Below are positions 18,235-27,396 of a stretch of 64,000 nucleotides of DNA, one piece after another. The notes beneath the pieces are model-generated. The model was not told the DNA's origin, ran no database searches, and was given only the letters and a program-made list of their open reading frames with translations. Made by a program: the position numbers and the translations under genes. How positions within the stretch are numbered: the stretch's first letter is position 1; every line of letters begins with the position of its first letter. The DNA comes from an uncultured Opitutales bacterium (GTDB lineage: Bacteria > Verrucomicrobiota > Verrucomicrobiia > Opitutales > Intestinicryptomonadaceae). The stretch is taken from contig CAKTTC010000002.1 of the NCBI GenBank assembly GCA_934613645.1, positions 186,001-250,000 on the forward strand, given 5' to 3'.

Positions 18235-19032
18235 ATGAAAGAATATCTCAATCTTCTCAGACACGTTTTGGAAAACGGCAAAGAACGCTCCGACAGAACG
18301 GGCGTAGGCACGATTGGCGTTTTCGGCGCGCAGGCGCGCTTCGACCTGCGCAAATCGTTCCCGCTTTTGACCACAAAAAAGCTCCACACGCGCTCAATTA
18401 TCCACGAACTTCTCTGGTTCATAAAGGGCGACACAAACGTAAAATACCTCCACGACAACAAAGTATCCATTTGGGACGAATGGGCCGACAAAAACGGCGA
18501 CCTCGGCAGAATCTACGGGGCGCAGTGGACCGACTGGATTTCGCCCGACGGCAGGCACATCAACCAACTCAAACAGGTGGAGCAATCGCTTAAAAACGAC
18601 CCGTTCGGACGCAGGCACATTGTGTGCGCGTGGAACCCCGGAGAGCTTGACAAAATGGCGTTGCCGCCGTGCCACGCAATGTTCCAGTTCTATGTTTCGC
18701 CCGACGGCGAACTGAGCTGCCAGCTCTACCAGCGCAGTGCCGATCTTTTCCTCGGCGTGCCGTTCAACATAGCCTCATACGCAATGCTTACTATGATGAT
18801 GGCTCAGGTTTGCGGCTACAAGGCGGGCGAATTTGTCCACACTTTCGGCGACCTGCACATATACAAAAACCACCTCGAGCAGGTAAAGCTGCAGCTCTCG
18901 CGCGAGCCGCGCCCGCTGCCCGTAATGAAGCTCAACCCCGAACGCACGCGTCTGGAGGATTTCGTTTTCGAAGACTTTTCCCTTGAGGGCTACGACCCGC
19001 ACCCGACGATAAAAGCCCCCATCGCCGTATGA
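18235..19032 (+). CDS. thyA: thymidylate synthase
   Basis: Makes dTMP from dUMP with methylene-tetrahydrofolate. 265 residues, colinear with E. coli ThyA including the nucleophile Cys146 in LPPCHAMFQFYV. Other landmarks: RSDRTGVGTIGVFG, TTKKLHTRSIIHELLWFIKG, the phosphate-binding RRHIV, RSADLFLGVPFNIASYA and the C-terminal IAV. No SD precedes the ATG. Its last 4 bases (ATGA) overlap the start of folA, which recycles the dihydrofolate it produces. Confidence 0.98.
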   Translation: MKEYLNLLRHVLENGKERSDRTGVGTIGVFGAQARFDLRKSFPLLTTKKLHTRSIIHELLWFIKGDTNVKYLHDNKVSIWDEWADKNGDLGRIYGAQWTDWISPDGRHINQLKQVEQSLKNDPFGRRHIVCAWNPGELDKMALPPCHAMFQFYVSPDGELSCQLYQRSADLFLGVPFNIASYAMLTMMMAQVCGYKAGEFVHTFGDLHIYKNHLEQVKLQLSREPRPLPVMKLNPERTRLEDFVFEDFSLEGYDPHPTIKAPIAV

Positions 19033-19529
19033 GCAGAATAAAGGCAATAGCGGCAGTCGCGCTCAACGGGGTTATCGGCAACGGGCTGAAAATTCCGTGG
19101 CATATTTCGGAGGACTTCAAACACTTCAAGAAAACGACATCGGGCGCAATAGTGGTAATGGGGCGCAAAACGTGGGACAGCCTCGGGCGGCGTCCGTTGC
19201 CCAACCGCGAGAACGTCGTGATAACCTCTAACCCCGCGGCGGTCGAAAACGCGCGCGCCTTCGCGAGCCTGAAAGAGTGCCTCAACGCCTACGCCGACGA
19301 CCCGCGCACAGTCTGGATTTGCGGCGGCGCAAGCCTCTACAAAACCGCCCTTCCCCTCTGCGAAGAGATAGTTTTAAGCCGCGTGAAAATGCGCCCGCAA
19401 GGCGACATCTTCTTCCCCGACACCCGCGCGCTTTTCAAAAAAACGACAACGCTTTCAAAGTCGGGCAAATTCAACGTAGTCCGCTACGTCCGCAAAAGCG
19501 CGAACATCTCGGCGCAAAAAACGGTCTAA
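19029..19529 (+). CDS. folA: dihydrofolate reductase
   Basis: Reduces dihydrofolate to tetrahydrofolate with NADPH. 166 residues. Landmarks: IAAVALNGVIGNGLKIPWHI (substrate site and Met20-loop region), the acidic residue of ISEDFKHFK, VVMGRKTWDSLG for the cofactor, LPNRENVVIT, and WICGGASLYKTALPL. Translationally coupled to thyA through ATGA. The metallopeptidase gene follows after 6 bases. Confidence 0.97.
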   Translation: MSRIKAIAAVALNGVIGNGLKIPWHISEDFKHFKKTTSGAIVVMGRKTWDSLGRRPLPNRENVVITSNPAAVENARAFASLKECLNAYADDPRTVWICGGASLYKTALPLCEEIVLSRVKMRPQGDIFFPDTRALFKKTTTLSKSGKFNVVRYVRKSANISAQKTV

Positions 19530-19535
19530 GAAGAT

Positions 19536-20207
19536 ATGAACTTTTTGTTTTTTATAATTATCCCGATAATAATAGGTCTTTACGCGCAGGCGAAAGTTTC
19601 GTCGGCTTACGAAAAATACGTGCGCGTGCACACGCGCAACGGGCTGTCCGGCAGAGACGCCGCAGAGGCGGTTCTGCGCGCGGCGGGAATTTACGATGTC
19701 GAAATAACTGAAATCGACGGCAAGCTCACCGACCACTACGACCCCACGCGCAAGGTGCTGGCACTCAGCCGCGAAATCTACCGCGGCACAAGCATAGCCT
19801 CCGTTGGCGTAGCCGCCCACGAAGCCGGACACGCCGTGCAGCACAAAACGCAATACGCCCCGCTCAACCTCAGAATGGCACTCGTGCCCATAACGAACTT
19901 TGCAAGCCAGCTTCTGCCGATTGTAATGCTTGGCGGCTTTTTCCTCTTTCACAGCATAACGACAATCTATGTGGCTGTGGGCATATACCTCGTGCTTGCG
20001 GTGTTCCAGCTTGTTACGCTGCCCGTGGAGTTCGACGCCTCCAACCGCGCAAAACGCTACCTGTATTCGCTCGGAATTATCGAACCCGACGAACGCGACG
20101 GCGTTGCGTGCGTGCTGAATGCGGCGGCGTTCACCTACGTTGCGGCGTTTGTGTCTTCGCTGGGCTGGCTTTTGTATATGCTTTCAATGGCAAACAACCG
20201 ACGTTAA
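19536..20207 (+). CDS. membrane zinc metallopeptidase, YugP/Zn_peptidase_2 family
   Basis: 223 residues. An N-terminal membrane helix (FLFFIIIPIIIGLYAQA) is followed by a cytoplasmic stretch with the zinc-binding HEAGH at residues 95-99 (VGVAAHEAGHAVQH), then two or three further hydrophobic helices (LLPIVMLGGFFLFHS, VAVGIYLVLAVFQLV, near-C-terminal AAFVSSLGWLLYML). EFDASNRAKRYL is a conserved piece of the family. Substrate is unknown. It sits between folA and a lipoprotein gene with 6-base gaps on both sides, so it is in the same unit. Confidence 0.9.
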   Translation: MNFLFFIIIPIIIGLYAQAKVSSAYEKYVRVHTRNGLSGRDAAEAVLRAAGIYDVEITEIDGKLTDHYDPTRKVLALSREIYRGTSIASVGVAAHEAGHAVQHKTQYAPLNLRMALVPITNFASQLLPIVMLGGFFLFHSITTIYVAVGIYLVLAVFQLVTLPVEFDASNRAKRYLYSLGIIEPDERDGVACVLNAAAFTYVAAFVSSLGWLLYMLSMANNRR

Positions 20208-20213
20208 AAAACG

Positions 20214-21815
20214 ATGAAAAAAATACCCGTTCTGCTTGCGCTCGCCCTGCTTTCGGCGTGCGCGCCCGACCCCGACAAATCGGCAGCCCAAGAGTATGTC
20301 GAAGCGGTAAAACAAACGCGGACTGCAAACGCGCTTTTCGAACAAGCTCACTTTGCCGAAGCCCTGAAAAACTTCACTCAGGCCGACGCGAAAATAGAGA
20401 CAATCCTCGAAAAATACCCGTCGAGCTCCATTGCCCTAAAGCTCGTTTCCGAAAACGGCGTGAAAGTTGGCGACTTCGGATACGATGCGTTGCGGGCAAA
20501 AATAATTCCGTCGCTCGGGGCAATAACAAACCCCAAGTTGGCGAAAGTTTCTGCGGCGTGGGCGATTGCCTCGTTCGCAAAAACTGAAGCCGAAAAGGCG
20601 GCGGCGTTCGAGCGCATTGCCCGCGAAGTTGCGGAATCGGACAAGTTTTCTGCCGCCGAAAAAGCCGAAATATTTGACGCCGTTCCCGTCCGCATTGCGC
20701 GCCCCGTTTTGCAAACCGCGACGCAACAACCCGCAACAGCCCCCGCCCCGAAACAGACGCCGCAAACGCTTCAAAAAGCCGAGGCCGACAAACTGCTGGC
20801 GGAGGCAAAAAACAACGCCCTTTACTGCTCTTTCAACCTCTCCGCGGCGGAATCGCTGCTTGAAAAGGCGAAAACAGTTCCGCAGCAAAGGCGCGCGGAA
20901 TTTTCAAAAATACTGCGCACGGCAACCGAACAGGCCGACAAAATAAGCGTGGTGTCGCTGAAGGAAAAGGCGTTTGCAATTCTGGCGGCGGCGGCGGCGC
21001 AAGTGGGCGACGAATCGCTTACGCTCGAGCTTTTGGCGAAAATCAAGACCCCCGAATCGCTCGAAAAAGTTTTCGTAACGCTGGCGGCGAACCTTGCAAA
21101 AACAAGAAACTACGCGGCGGCTCTGGGAACGGTTGCAAAAATAAAAAATCCGCAAACGCGCGACGAATTCGTGAAAACGCTCTCCGAAAACGCCGCCCAA
21201 GTCGGCAGGTTCGACACTGCCACGGAAGTTGCGCGGCAAATATCGGCACTCGCCGTCCGCAACGATGTTATGGCTAAAATTGCCGTGCTTGCCCACGACT
21301 CGGGAAACGGAGCGGCTTGCGTTGCGGCTGTTTCCAACATAGACGTTTCCAATCTCGACTGCCTGCGACAGTTTCTGAAATACGCGCCCGCCTCCGCCGA
21401 AAAATCGGCCTCAAGCGCGGCGACTGCGGCGGCGAAAATCCTGCTCAAGCAAAACGCGGCAATCTCGAAGGCGTTGCTTGACATTGCAGTGAAACATTTC
21501 GACAATTCCCCAAAAACGGCGGTTTTCATAGCCGACATTCTCGTAAAGTCGGGGCGCAGTGCCGATGCGCTCGGGTTTGTGAAATCGGTGTCGGGGAAGC
21601 TCGGAAGTTCGGCTGCCGACGTTTCGGTAAAAACGGCAATTTGCGCCGCGCAGTCTGACCCGCAAAAGGCGGAGGAGCTTCTCGCGGAAATTTCGCGGAA
21701 AACGGCTCTCGAAAGCGCGGCAAACAAAGCAGCTTTCGCGCTCGACGTGCAAAATTCGGCTCTTTCGGGCGAGGCAAAAAGAAAAATTCTGGGCGGGCTT
21801 CTGAAAATAAAATAG
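20214..21815 (+). CDS. predicted lipoprotein rich in alpha-helical repeats
   Basis: 533 residues. Lipoprotein signal MKKIPVLLALALLSAC with lipobox LSAC at residue 16. The mature part is Ala/Lys/Glu-rich and predicted helical: repeated patterns such as FEQAHFAEALKNFTQAD (TPR-like), LLAKIKTPESLEKVFVTLAA and ALGTVAKIKNPQTRDEFVKT suggest TPR or HEAT-like solenoid units. No enzymatic motif. Periplasmic or outer-membrane scaffold is the best guess, processed by Lgt, Lsp and Lnt. It ends 25 bases before a terminator. Confidence 0.82.
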   Translation: MKKIPVLLALALLSACAPDPDKSAAQEYVEAVKQTRTANALFEQAHFAEALKNFTQADAKIETILEKYPSSSIALKLVSENGVKVGDFGYDALRAKIIPSLGAITNPKLAKVSAAWAIASFAKTEAEKAAAFERIAREVAESDKFSAAEKAEIFDAVPVRIARPVLQTATQQPATAPAPKQTPQTLQKAEADKLLAEAKNNALYCSFNLSAAESLLEKAKTVPQQRRAEFSKILRTATEQADKISVVSLKEKAFAILAAAAAQVGDESLTLELLAKIKTPESLEKVFVTLAANLAKTRNYAAALGTVAKIKNPQTRDEFVKTLSENAAQVGRFDTATEVARQISALAVRNDVMAKIAVLAHDSGNGAACVAAVSNIDVSNLDCLRQFLKYAPASAEKSASSAATAAAKILLKQNAAISKALLDIAVKHFDNSPKTAVFIADILVKSGRSADALGFVKSVSGKLGSSAADVSVKTAICAAQSDPQKAEELLAEISRKTALESAANKAAFALDVQNSALSGEAKRKILGGLLKIK

Positions 21816-21840
21816 CCCGCGCCGACGAATTTATGCGCAC

Positions 21841-21870
21841 AAAAGGCGGCTGTTAAAAGTCGCCTTTTTT
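21841..21870 (+). terminator. rho-independent terminator after the lipoprotein gene
   Basis: Stem GGCGGCT/AGTCGCC (one G-T pair) extended by AAAA/TTTT, loop GTTAAA, six T. Confidence 0.85.
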
Positions 21871-21942
21871 GTTTTGGAAATCCCGATTCCTTGTGCTTTG
21901 GAATCCCGATTCCGAACGGGAAAAATCTTTTTGTGCGGGCAC

Positions 21943-21973
21943 AAAAAAAGGGCGGCTAAGCCGCCCGATTTTT
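21943..21973. terminator. bidirectional terminator, mainly for rpsU
   Basis: Perfect stem GGGCGGC/GCCGCCC (21950-21956, 21960-21966), TAA loop, seven A before and seven T after. It lies just past the rpsU stop on the minus strand. Confidence 0.92.
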
Positions 21974-21978
21974 TTGAA

Positions 21979-22179
21979 TTAGCGATTTTCGTAACGCTGA
22001 CGGAGCATATTATTGAATGCTGCAACCTTGCGCTTGCGACGTTTGATTTCGCAGGGCTTTTCAAAGTAGCGCTTCTGGCGGACGTCTCTGATGACGCCTT
22101 CCCTGTCAAGCTTCTTCTTCAAGCGACGAAGAGCCTTTTCCATAGCTTCACCTTTGCGTAATTTTACTTCTACCGGCAT
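21979..22179 (-). CDS. rpsU: 30S ribosomal protein S21
   Basis: 66 residues, beginning MPVEVKLRKGEAMEKALRRL and followed by the usual highly basic helix (KRYFEKPCEIKRRKRK). Binds late in 30S assembly near the anti-SD end of 16S rRNA. It carries one of the few textbook Shine-Dalgarno sequences in this window and is flanked by its own terminator, so it looks monocistronic. Confidence 0.96.
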   Translation of the reverse strand: MPVEVKLRKGEAMEKALRRLKKKLDREGVIRDVRQKRYFEKPCEIKRRKRKVAAFNNMLRQRYENR

Positions 22180-22186
22180 TTCAATT

Positions 22187-22195
22187 CACCTCCTT
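22187..22195 (-). promoter_or_regulatory. strong Shine-Dalgarno of rpsU
   Basis: On the minus strand AAGGAGGTG lies 7 bases before the rpsU ATG, near-perfectly complementary to 16S rRNA. Shown because most genes here lack such a site. Confidence 0.9.
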
Positions 22196-22272
22196 CTATT
22201 CAAATATTTTCCATTTATAAATGAAAAATTGCGGTAGATGTTAGCCTGCCGCAAAATTTCGTCAAGACATTT

Positions 22273-25200
22273 TTACGGATTATTTTGGGGCTGCGGATAC
22301 TCCTGCGCGGGCGGGTCGATAACTTTGTCCCAATATTTTTTGTCGGCCTCGAAGGCGTCGAAGTTTGTCAAATCGTCGTCTTTGCCGACAATTCCGCGGC
22401 GCAACAGCGCGCCGTAATACGCGCCGCGCGGCTTGTAGTTTTTGTCTGTGTAGCGCGGGTTGTGGGCGGCAAGGTAGTCGCGCGCTTTTGTTATGGCTGC
22501 GAGAACCGTTTTGTAGTCGGCATCGTCGGTGCTTTTGAATATCGAAGGGTGCGATACTCCGCCCCTGCCCCCCGCCTTTTTGGAGAGCGGCGCAACAAGC
22601 ACAGGGGAATCGGCGGGGCGCGTGAAGTTGAACGCCGCATGCGCCGAAAGCCTGTTGCGCGGAGAGTTCTTGGGCAGATTCCACAGCCAGATCCAAGTAT
22701 CGGGGTCGCGGGTGTCGCCCGACATCATTCGCGGGAGGAAGAGTTTCCCGTTGTGGCATTTCGAGCAACGGCGGTCGAAAACCTCCGCCATTGATTTATT
22801 TTCCGCCCAGTTTTCGTCGGCGCGCATGAGAATGTTTGAGTAGTAGTAGCCCAGCATTCCCGACTGAACCGCCGCCGAAGACTCCGCCGCCGTGCCGCCC
22901 ATATCGAGCCACGCGTAGAGCCTGCGCAATTCGGCGGGCGCAAGGCGAACCCCTTTGTGGCTGCCGTCGATTTTCCCGACCATATCGCTGCCGCCGCTGC
23001 CGAAAGTGCGCGGGGGCATATTACCGTCGCGGTCGTCGCCCTCCTTTATCTGGCGGAGTGTGCGCAACGCCCAATACGAGCGCGGGAACATCGGCCCCAT
23101 ACCCGCCGACAAATCGACTTTCCCCCTGAAGTCGCGCGGGTTGTGGCAGCGCACGCAGTGCTTGTCGAGAACGGGCTGAATGTCGCGCACGAAGTCGATT
23201 ACCTCGCGCGGCGAAATGCCGTCAACGGGCGCGATTTTGTCGGCGGCGCGCGCCAACGCCTTGGGCGTTTTTTTAAGCGGCGGCGGAGCCATATCGCGGT
23301 GTTCGTGGCAGCCTATGCAGGAGGTTGTAGTGCCGTTTACAAAATTGGTAAAACTCTGCATGCGCTTGATTGCCCTGCCGTTTTCGTCCAAAGCCACAAA
23401 GCTGAGGGCGCGGTTTGCGGGGGCTTTGAAGTGCGCCGAGCCGTCGTCCTCGACATTCACTGTGCCAAGACAGCGTTCGAAACTGAACGTGCCGCGCAGC
23501 GAAATTGGCTCTTCGCCGCCGAAAAGGTGAATCATGTTCGGCAAAACCTCCAAAACGAGAAGCTTTTTGATGTCGCCGCGCTTTACGCCGCGCATATTGC
23601 GCCCGATTGAGGAATCGACAACAACTACAGTTGCCTCGTCGGTGTCGTAGTCGGCCATATCGGCGGGCATTTGCTCGCGCGGGCGTTTGCGGACGGGCTG
23701 GGCGTCGAAAATATGCGTTCCCGCAAAGGGCTTGAACGACTCGGGCAGTTCGAGCGCGAAGGCGTGCCCCTGCAGGTCGAAGACGTAGAGCCTGTCGTTT
23801 TCCGACGCAAGAATGTAGTTTGCCGAAAGCGGGAACGGCGTTGAAAGCTGCATGTCGGGGTGGTCGCCCGAAACGAAGCTCATTGACTTGTAGTCGCCGG
23901 GATTGCGGGGGTTGTCGATTACGGCAAGCTGCCCTTTGTGGTCGCGCCGCCCGTGGAAAGTCGAGTAGCAGAAGGCGTATTTGTTTTCGCGCGGGAAGGG
24001 CTTGGCGTCGATTAGCAGCCCGCGCGGAATGTCGTTGCCGAAGAAAACCATATCGTTTGCGCCGTTGGGGTCTTTCTTCCACAGCCCGTGGAAGTTGAGC
24101 TGGCTTTTTTGGACGTATTCCCACTTCATATACACAAGGCGGCCGTCGGGGGTTACGGCGGGAGTGTTGTCCTGGTCGATGTTCGCGGAAATCTGGCGGA
24201 GGACGCGGTCGCGCGCATACCAGCGGTGCAGAACCGCCACGTCAACCATCCAGCACGGCACTGTGCGCTGACAGCGGCTCGAGACGAAAACGACGTCGCC
24301 GTCGGGCAGATACGTTCCCTCTATGTCGTCGAACTTTCCGCCCGAAAACGGGAACAGCTTCATTTGGCTGCCGTCGATTTTCGATTCGAACAAGTGGTAT
24401 TGGTCGGTGCCGCCCTTGCGGTATGAGAACAGCATTTTGTCGGCGTCGTAGTCTACGCACACGTTGCGGACGCCGCCGCGCGGGTCGGAGAGCAGCTCCT
24501 CAACACTGTTTGTTTTGATGTTGAACTTTACGAGCTTGCCGCCCGCGGTTGAATACACGCAGCCGTCTTCGCGGGCGTCGGGCGGATTGACGGCAAGCAT
24601 TCCGTGTTCGGCGGAATACTTCAGCTTTTTAAGCGGCGAGACAAAATTTTCGTCGTAGCCCGAAACGGCGTCGGGATAGCGGCCGAAATTGCCATACCAG
24701 TGGGCGTCGGGCGAAGTTCCGCGCATTGTGAAAACGATTTCGTCGAAGTCGAGCGAAGCCAGCATTGCGGCGCGGGCGCGTTGATACGGATTCTCCACGG
24801 CGGGCGGCTCGGGAGTGTCGGAAAGCTCGATGTAGTCGAAAATTATCCACTGCGGAATTTTCAGCGATTTTGTTGCTTTTGACGGCAGCCCCTTGAGCGT
24901 AATGGAGTTTGCGCCCCTTTTCAGGCGGTCGCGCGGCACGCGCACAACCGATGTTTTCGGAATGCCCCACGTCTGCGGGTGCAGCAGAACCGACGCGAAA
25001 CACGGGTATTCGGTTTTGCCCTTCACATACCGGTATGGCAGGTAAAAGGTTTCAAGCGGCGCGCCGTTAAGCCCGACGCGCATTGAAACGTCGTTGACGC
25101 GCACGGGAGCTTTGTCGGCAAAGCCGATTTTCAAAAACAGGTCGCCTGCGGGGATTTTTTCGAGGTCGAATTTTATCTCGAAGGGCGGATAGTCTTTCTT

Positions 25201-25548
25201 GTGCCTGTCAACATACTCCATCGCCGTGGCGGAATACTGGAAGGCGTCGGCGTGGGGGCGCAGCCAGTCGGCGTCGGCCCACTCGCAGGCGCGAATCGGC
25301 ATAACGAACGGAAACGAAGAATCGGCATCGCGCCCCGCGTTGAAAACGAAAGGCTTCGAGAAAAACTTGTGCGTTTTTTCGAACGGATTTGTGCCGTGCG
25401 GATAGTTGTAGCGCGTATAGTTGAAATTGACGCCGAAGTTCAGGAACTCGGCGGCGCGGGCGTCGGGAACGCCTATGCGGAAAACCGTTTCGGCACGGGC
25501 GCAAACGGCGGCGGCGCAAAGCGAAAATGCAACAATGTATTTTAACAT
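22273..25548 (-). CDS. HzsA-related exported protein with three CXXCH haem motifs
   Basis: 1091 residues, signal peptide MLKYIVAFSLCAAAVCARA. The N-terminal part (about 30-260) resembles a carbohydrate-binding or lyase-type beta domain. The middle is a beta-propeller-like region (YLPDGDVVFVSSRCQRTVPC, AVTPDGRLVYMKWEY) followed by the region typical of hydrazine-synthase-alpha-related proteins (VLEVLPNMIHLFGGEEPISL). CIGCH, CVRCH and CSKCH lie near residues 743, 796 and 930 and would bind c-type haems in the periplasm. Anammox-type hydrazine synthesis is not implied; homologues are common in Planctomycetes and Verrucomicrobia with unknown function. Starts 3 bases after the upstream hydrolase stop. 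Confidence 0.85.
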   Translation of the reverse strand: MLKYIVAFSLCAAAVCARAETVFRIGVPDARAAEFLNFGVNFNYTRYNYPHGTNPFEKTHKFFSKPFVFNAGRDADSSFPFVMPIRACEWADADWLRPHADAFQYSATAMEYVDRHKKDYPPFEIKFDLEKIPAGDLFLKIGFADKAPVRVNDVSMRVGLNGAPLETFYLPYRYVKGKTEYPCFASVLLHPQTWGIPKTSVVRVPRDRLKRGANSITLKGLPSKATKSLKIPQWIIFDYIELSDTPEPPAVENPYQRARAAMLASLDFDEIVFTMRGTSPDAHWYGNFGRYPDAVSGYDENFVSPLKKLKYSAEHGMLAVNPPDAREDGCVYSTAGGKLVKFNIKTNSVEELLSDPRGGVRNVCVDYDADKMLFSYRKGGTDQYHLFESKIDGSQMKLFPFSGGKFDDIEGTYLPDGDVVFVSSRCQRTVPCWMVDVAVLHRWYARDRVLRQISANIDQDNTPAVTPDGRLVYMKWEYVQKSQLNFHGLWKKDPNGANDMVFFGNDIPRGLLIDAKPFPRENKYAFCYSTFHGRRDHKGQLAVIDNPRNPGDYKSMSFVSGDHPDMQLSTPFPLSANYILASENDRLYVFDLQGHAFALELPESFKPFAGTHIFDAQPVRKRPREQMPADMADYDTDEATVVVVDSSIGRNMRGVKRGDIKKLLVLEVLPNMIHLFGGEEPISLRGTFSFERCLGTVNVEDDGSAHFKAPANRALSFVALDENGRAIKRMQSFTNFVNGTTTSCIGCHEHRDMAPPPLKKTPKALARAADKIAPVDGISPREVIDFVRDIQPVLDKHCVRCHNPRDFRGKVDLSAGMGPMFPRSYWALRTLRQIKEGDDRDGNMPPRTFGSGGSDMVGKIDGSHKGVRLAPAELRRLYAWLDMGGTAAESSAAVQSGMLGYYYSNILMRADENWAENKSMAEVFDRRCSKCHNGKLFLPRMMSGDTRDPDTWIWLWNLPKNSPRNRLSAHAAFNFTRPADSPVLVAPLSKKAGGRGGVSHPSIFKSTDDADYKTVLAAITKARDYLAAHNPRYTDKNYKPRGAYYGALLRRGIVGKDDDLTNFDAFEADKKYWDKVIDPPAQEYPQPQNNP

Positions 25549-25551
25549 AAT

Positions 25552-27225
25552 CTATTTGAAATAAAGATTCGGTATTTTTGAAATTTGCGCGCCCATTTTG
25601 CGGGCGGCAGCGCAAAGCGGATAGACGGGAGTGTCGCAAACGTCTACAAAGCCGCTTGCGGTGTTTTCGCCGTTGTGCTTGCCCGCGGTGGGAGAGTCGC
25701 TCCAGCGCATCCAGAGCGCGCCCGCAACCGCGGGGTTTGCAAACGCGCTTTCGATGTAGTTTTCGAACGCGGCAACCTGCGCGCGGGTGGATTTGCGCGG
25801 GCAAAATCCGCCGCCGAAAACGCCCCTGTCGGGAGCGCAGAAATTGAACTCGGCAATCAGAACGGGCTTGTCGGGAGCGGAACTTGGCAGCGAAAGTTTT
25901 TCGGCGGAGTCGGCATACCACACAAAGCTTACAACATCGCAATACTGCGCCGCAACAGAAAGCATGTCGGGTTCGGGCGGAAGCTGGAAACGGCAGCCCA
26001 TGTAGAGCGTTTTGGGGGCGGCTTTTTTGAACGCGCGCTGAGTGGATTCAAAATACGCCGCGTAATACGCAAGCTTGAATTCGCGCATATCGCCCTCGGC
26101 GGCGGGTGTAGAGGGCACGAAAGAGCGCGTTTGAAGAAATTCGTCCCAACTTTTATACTGCGCGTTCCAGTCGGCATTGAGGTTTTGTATGTCGCCATAC
26201 TTGCGCCCGAGCAGGCGCATAAACGCTTTTTTTGCGGGCTGTTTTGCGGGCGAAGTAAGCACCGCGCGCGGAATGTCTATGCCGTCTTTGTATTGCCAGA
26301 AAAGTTTATACCCCACAAACGCCCCAACGCAAAATTCGGAATCAAGAAGGCGTTTCTGAGCGGCGGCAAGCTTTTCCTGCGCAGACTCGAAATTGGGGTC
26401 GAAATAGTCGGGGACTTTTCCGCCCGAAAGCGACTCCATCGGCGGCGGAAACGCGCTTTCCACAAGGGCGACAAACGGCAGCCGCGCGCGCGCCGTAAAT
26501 TCGGGATTGCTCCAGCTGCCCACAGTGTTCATTCCCCACGCGTAAATGCGCTTTTTGCAGGTGTCGAAATACGCGAATTTGTCGGGATATTTAAGCGAAA
26601 TGTTCTGGCGTTCGAAGTTGTAGAAGTCGGACTTTCGCCTGTCGAATTTGTATCGTTCAACAAAGTTCGGGTTCTTTGCGGCATCGGGGGCGAAAAAGTG
26701 TTCGCGCCCGTCAATGCGCGTTCCCGTGGATTGCGCAACCGAGTTTATGCCGAAGAGAAAAAACGGATTGCCCGCGGGCGTTATAAAAAACCACTTTCCC
26801 CCGATTTTCCGAACGCTAAAACGCTCAGATTTTCCGAAATTAACCCCGCAAATTACGCCGCCGTATTCGTCCAAATTGCCGAACCTCGGGTTGCGTTCGA
26901 GGAAATCTTCTTCCGACTTCGCGCGCGCCGCAAAGTCGGCTTCGGAAACGATTTTGCCGCCCCAGTCGGAATGGATAAACTGCCCGAATCTGTCGATAAA
27001 CGGGAAGAATTTGTTTTTCGCAAATCCGCCCAATGCGTTGCTTTCAAAAAAGGCGCGCGAAAACGGCGTTTCAGACATATTGGGGAACACGTTCGGTTCT
27101 TTCGCCCACGCGGGCGCACCCTCCGAAATACGCGCCACTTCGTCGGGCAATCCCGACGGCAACAACGCAAACAGCGGCGACGCCGAAAACAACGCCGCGC
27201 CACACAACAATATCCCCGCTCTCAT
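25552..27225 (-). CDS. secreted agarase-like (GH50/GH86-type) clan-A glycoside hydrolase
   Basis: 557 residues from the ATG at 27223-27225, chosen because it puts the signal peptide MRAGILLCGAALFSASPLFA first; the frame is open 52 codons further upstream. The barrel opens with GGKWFFITPAGNPFFLFGIN, typical of GH50 and related beta-agarases. Others: YAWGMNTVGSWSNPEF, VGAFVGYKLFW, ILGR-like YGDIQNLNADWNAQYKSWDE, and PVLIAEFNFCAPDRG, whose Glu is a good nucleophile candidate. Substrate is probably a plant, algal or host polysaccharide. First gene of a unit with the HzsA-related protein. Confidence 0.75.
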   Translation of the reverse strand: MRAGILLCGAALFSASPLFALLPSGLPDEVARISEGAPAWAKEPNVFPNMSETPFSRAFFESNALGGFAKNKFFPFIDRFGQFIHSDWGGKIVSEADFAARAKSEEDFLERNPRFGNLDEYGGVICGVNFGKSERFSVRKIGGKWFFITPAGNPFFLFGINSVAQSTGTRIDGREHFFAPDAAKNPNFVERYKFDRRKSDFYNFERQNISLKYPDKFAYFDTCKKRIYAWGMNTVGSWSNPEFTARARLPFVALVESAFPPPMESLSGGKVPDYFDPNFESAQEKLAAAQKRLLDSEFCVGAFVGYKLFWQYKDGIDIPRAVLTSPAKQPAKKAFMRLLGRKYGDIQNLNADWNAQYKSWDEFLQTRSFVPSTPAAEGDMREFKLAYYAAYFESTQRAFKKAAPKTLYMGCRFQLPPEPDMLSVAAQYCDVVSFVWYADSAEKLSLPSSAPDKPVLIAEFNFCAPDRGVFGGGFCPRKSTRAQVAAFENYIESAFANPAVAGALWMRWSDSPTAGKHNGENTASGFVDVCDTPVYPLCAAARKMGAQISKIPNLYFK

Positions 27226-27350
27226 ACCAACACACAAAACAAAAACACGCTCATTGGCAACGTTTTTTACAACAAAAAACAAAAACAACCGCCGCAAGCT
27301 GCGGCAGCCCCGAGAAAGATACGCCCCGCCCGCCCCCGCCGCTTGGGCAC

Positions 27351-27378
27351 AAAAAAAACGGCACTCTTGCGAGTGCCG
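27351..27378 (-). terminator. rho-independent terminator of rpsA
   Basis: Perfect stem CGGCACTC/GAGTGCCG (27359-27366, 27371-27378), TTGC loop, eight T on the minus strand. Confidence 0.92.
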
Positions 27379-27396
27379 CATTTTGGGGAAGGAGAA

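Noticed and set aside
22273..25548. True hydrazine synthase alpha subunit
   Set aside because: Other hydrazine synthase and anammox genes are absent; HzsA-related proteins with carbohydrate-type N-termini are widespread in this group.
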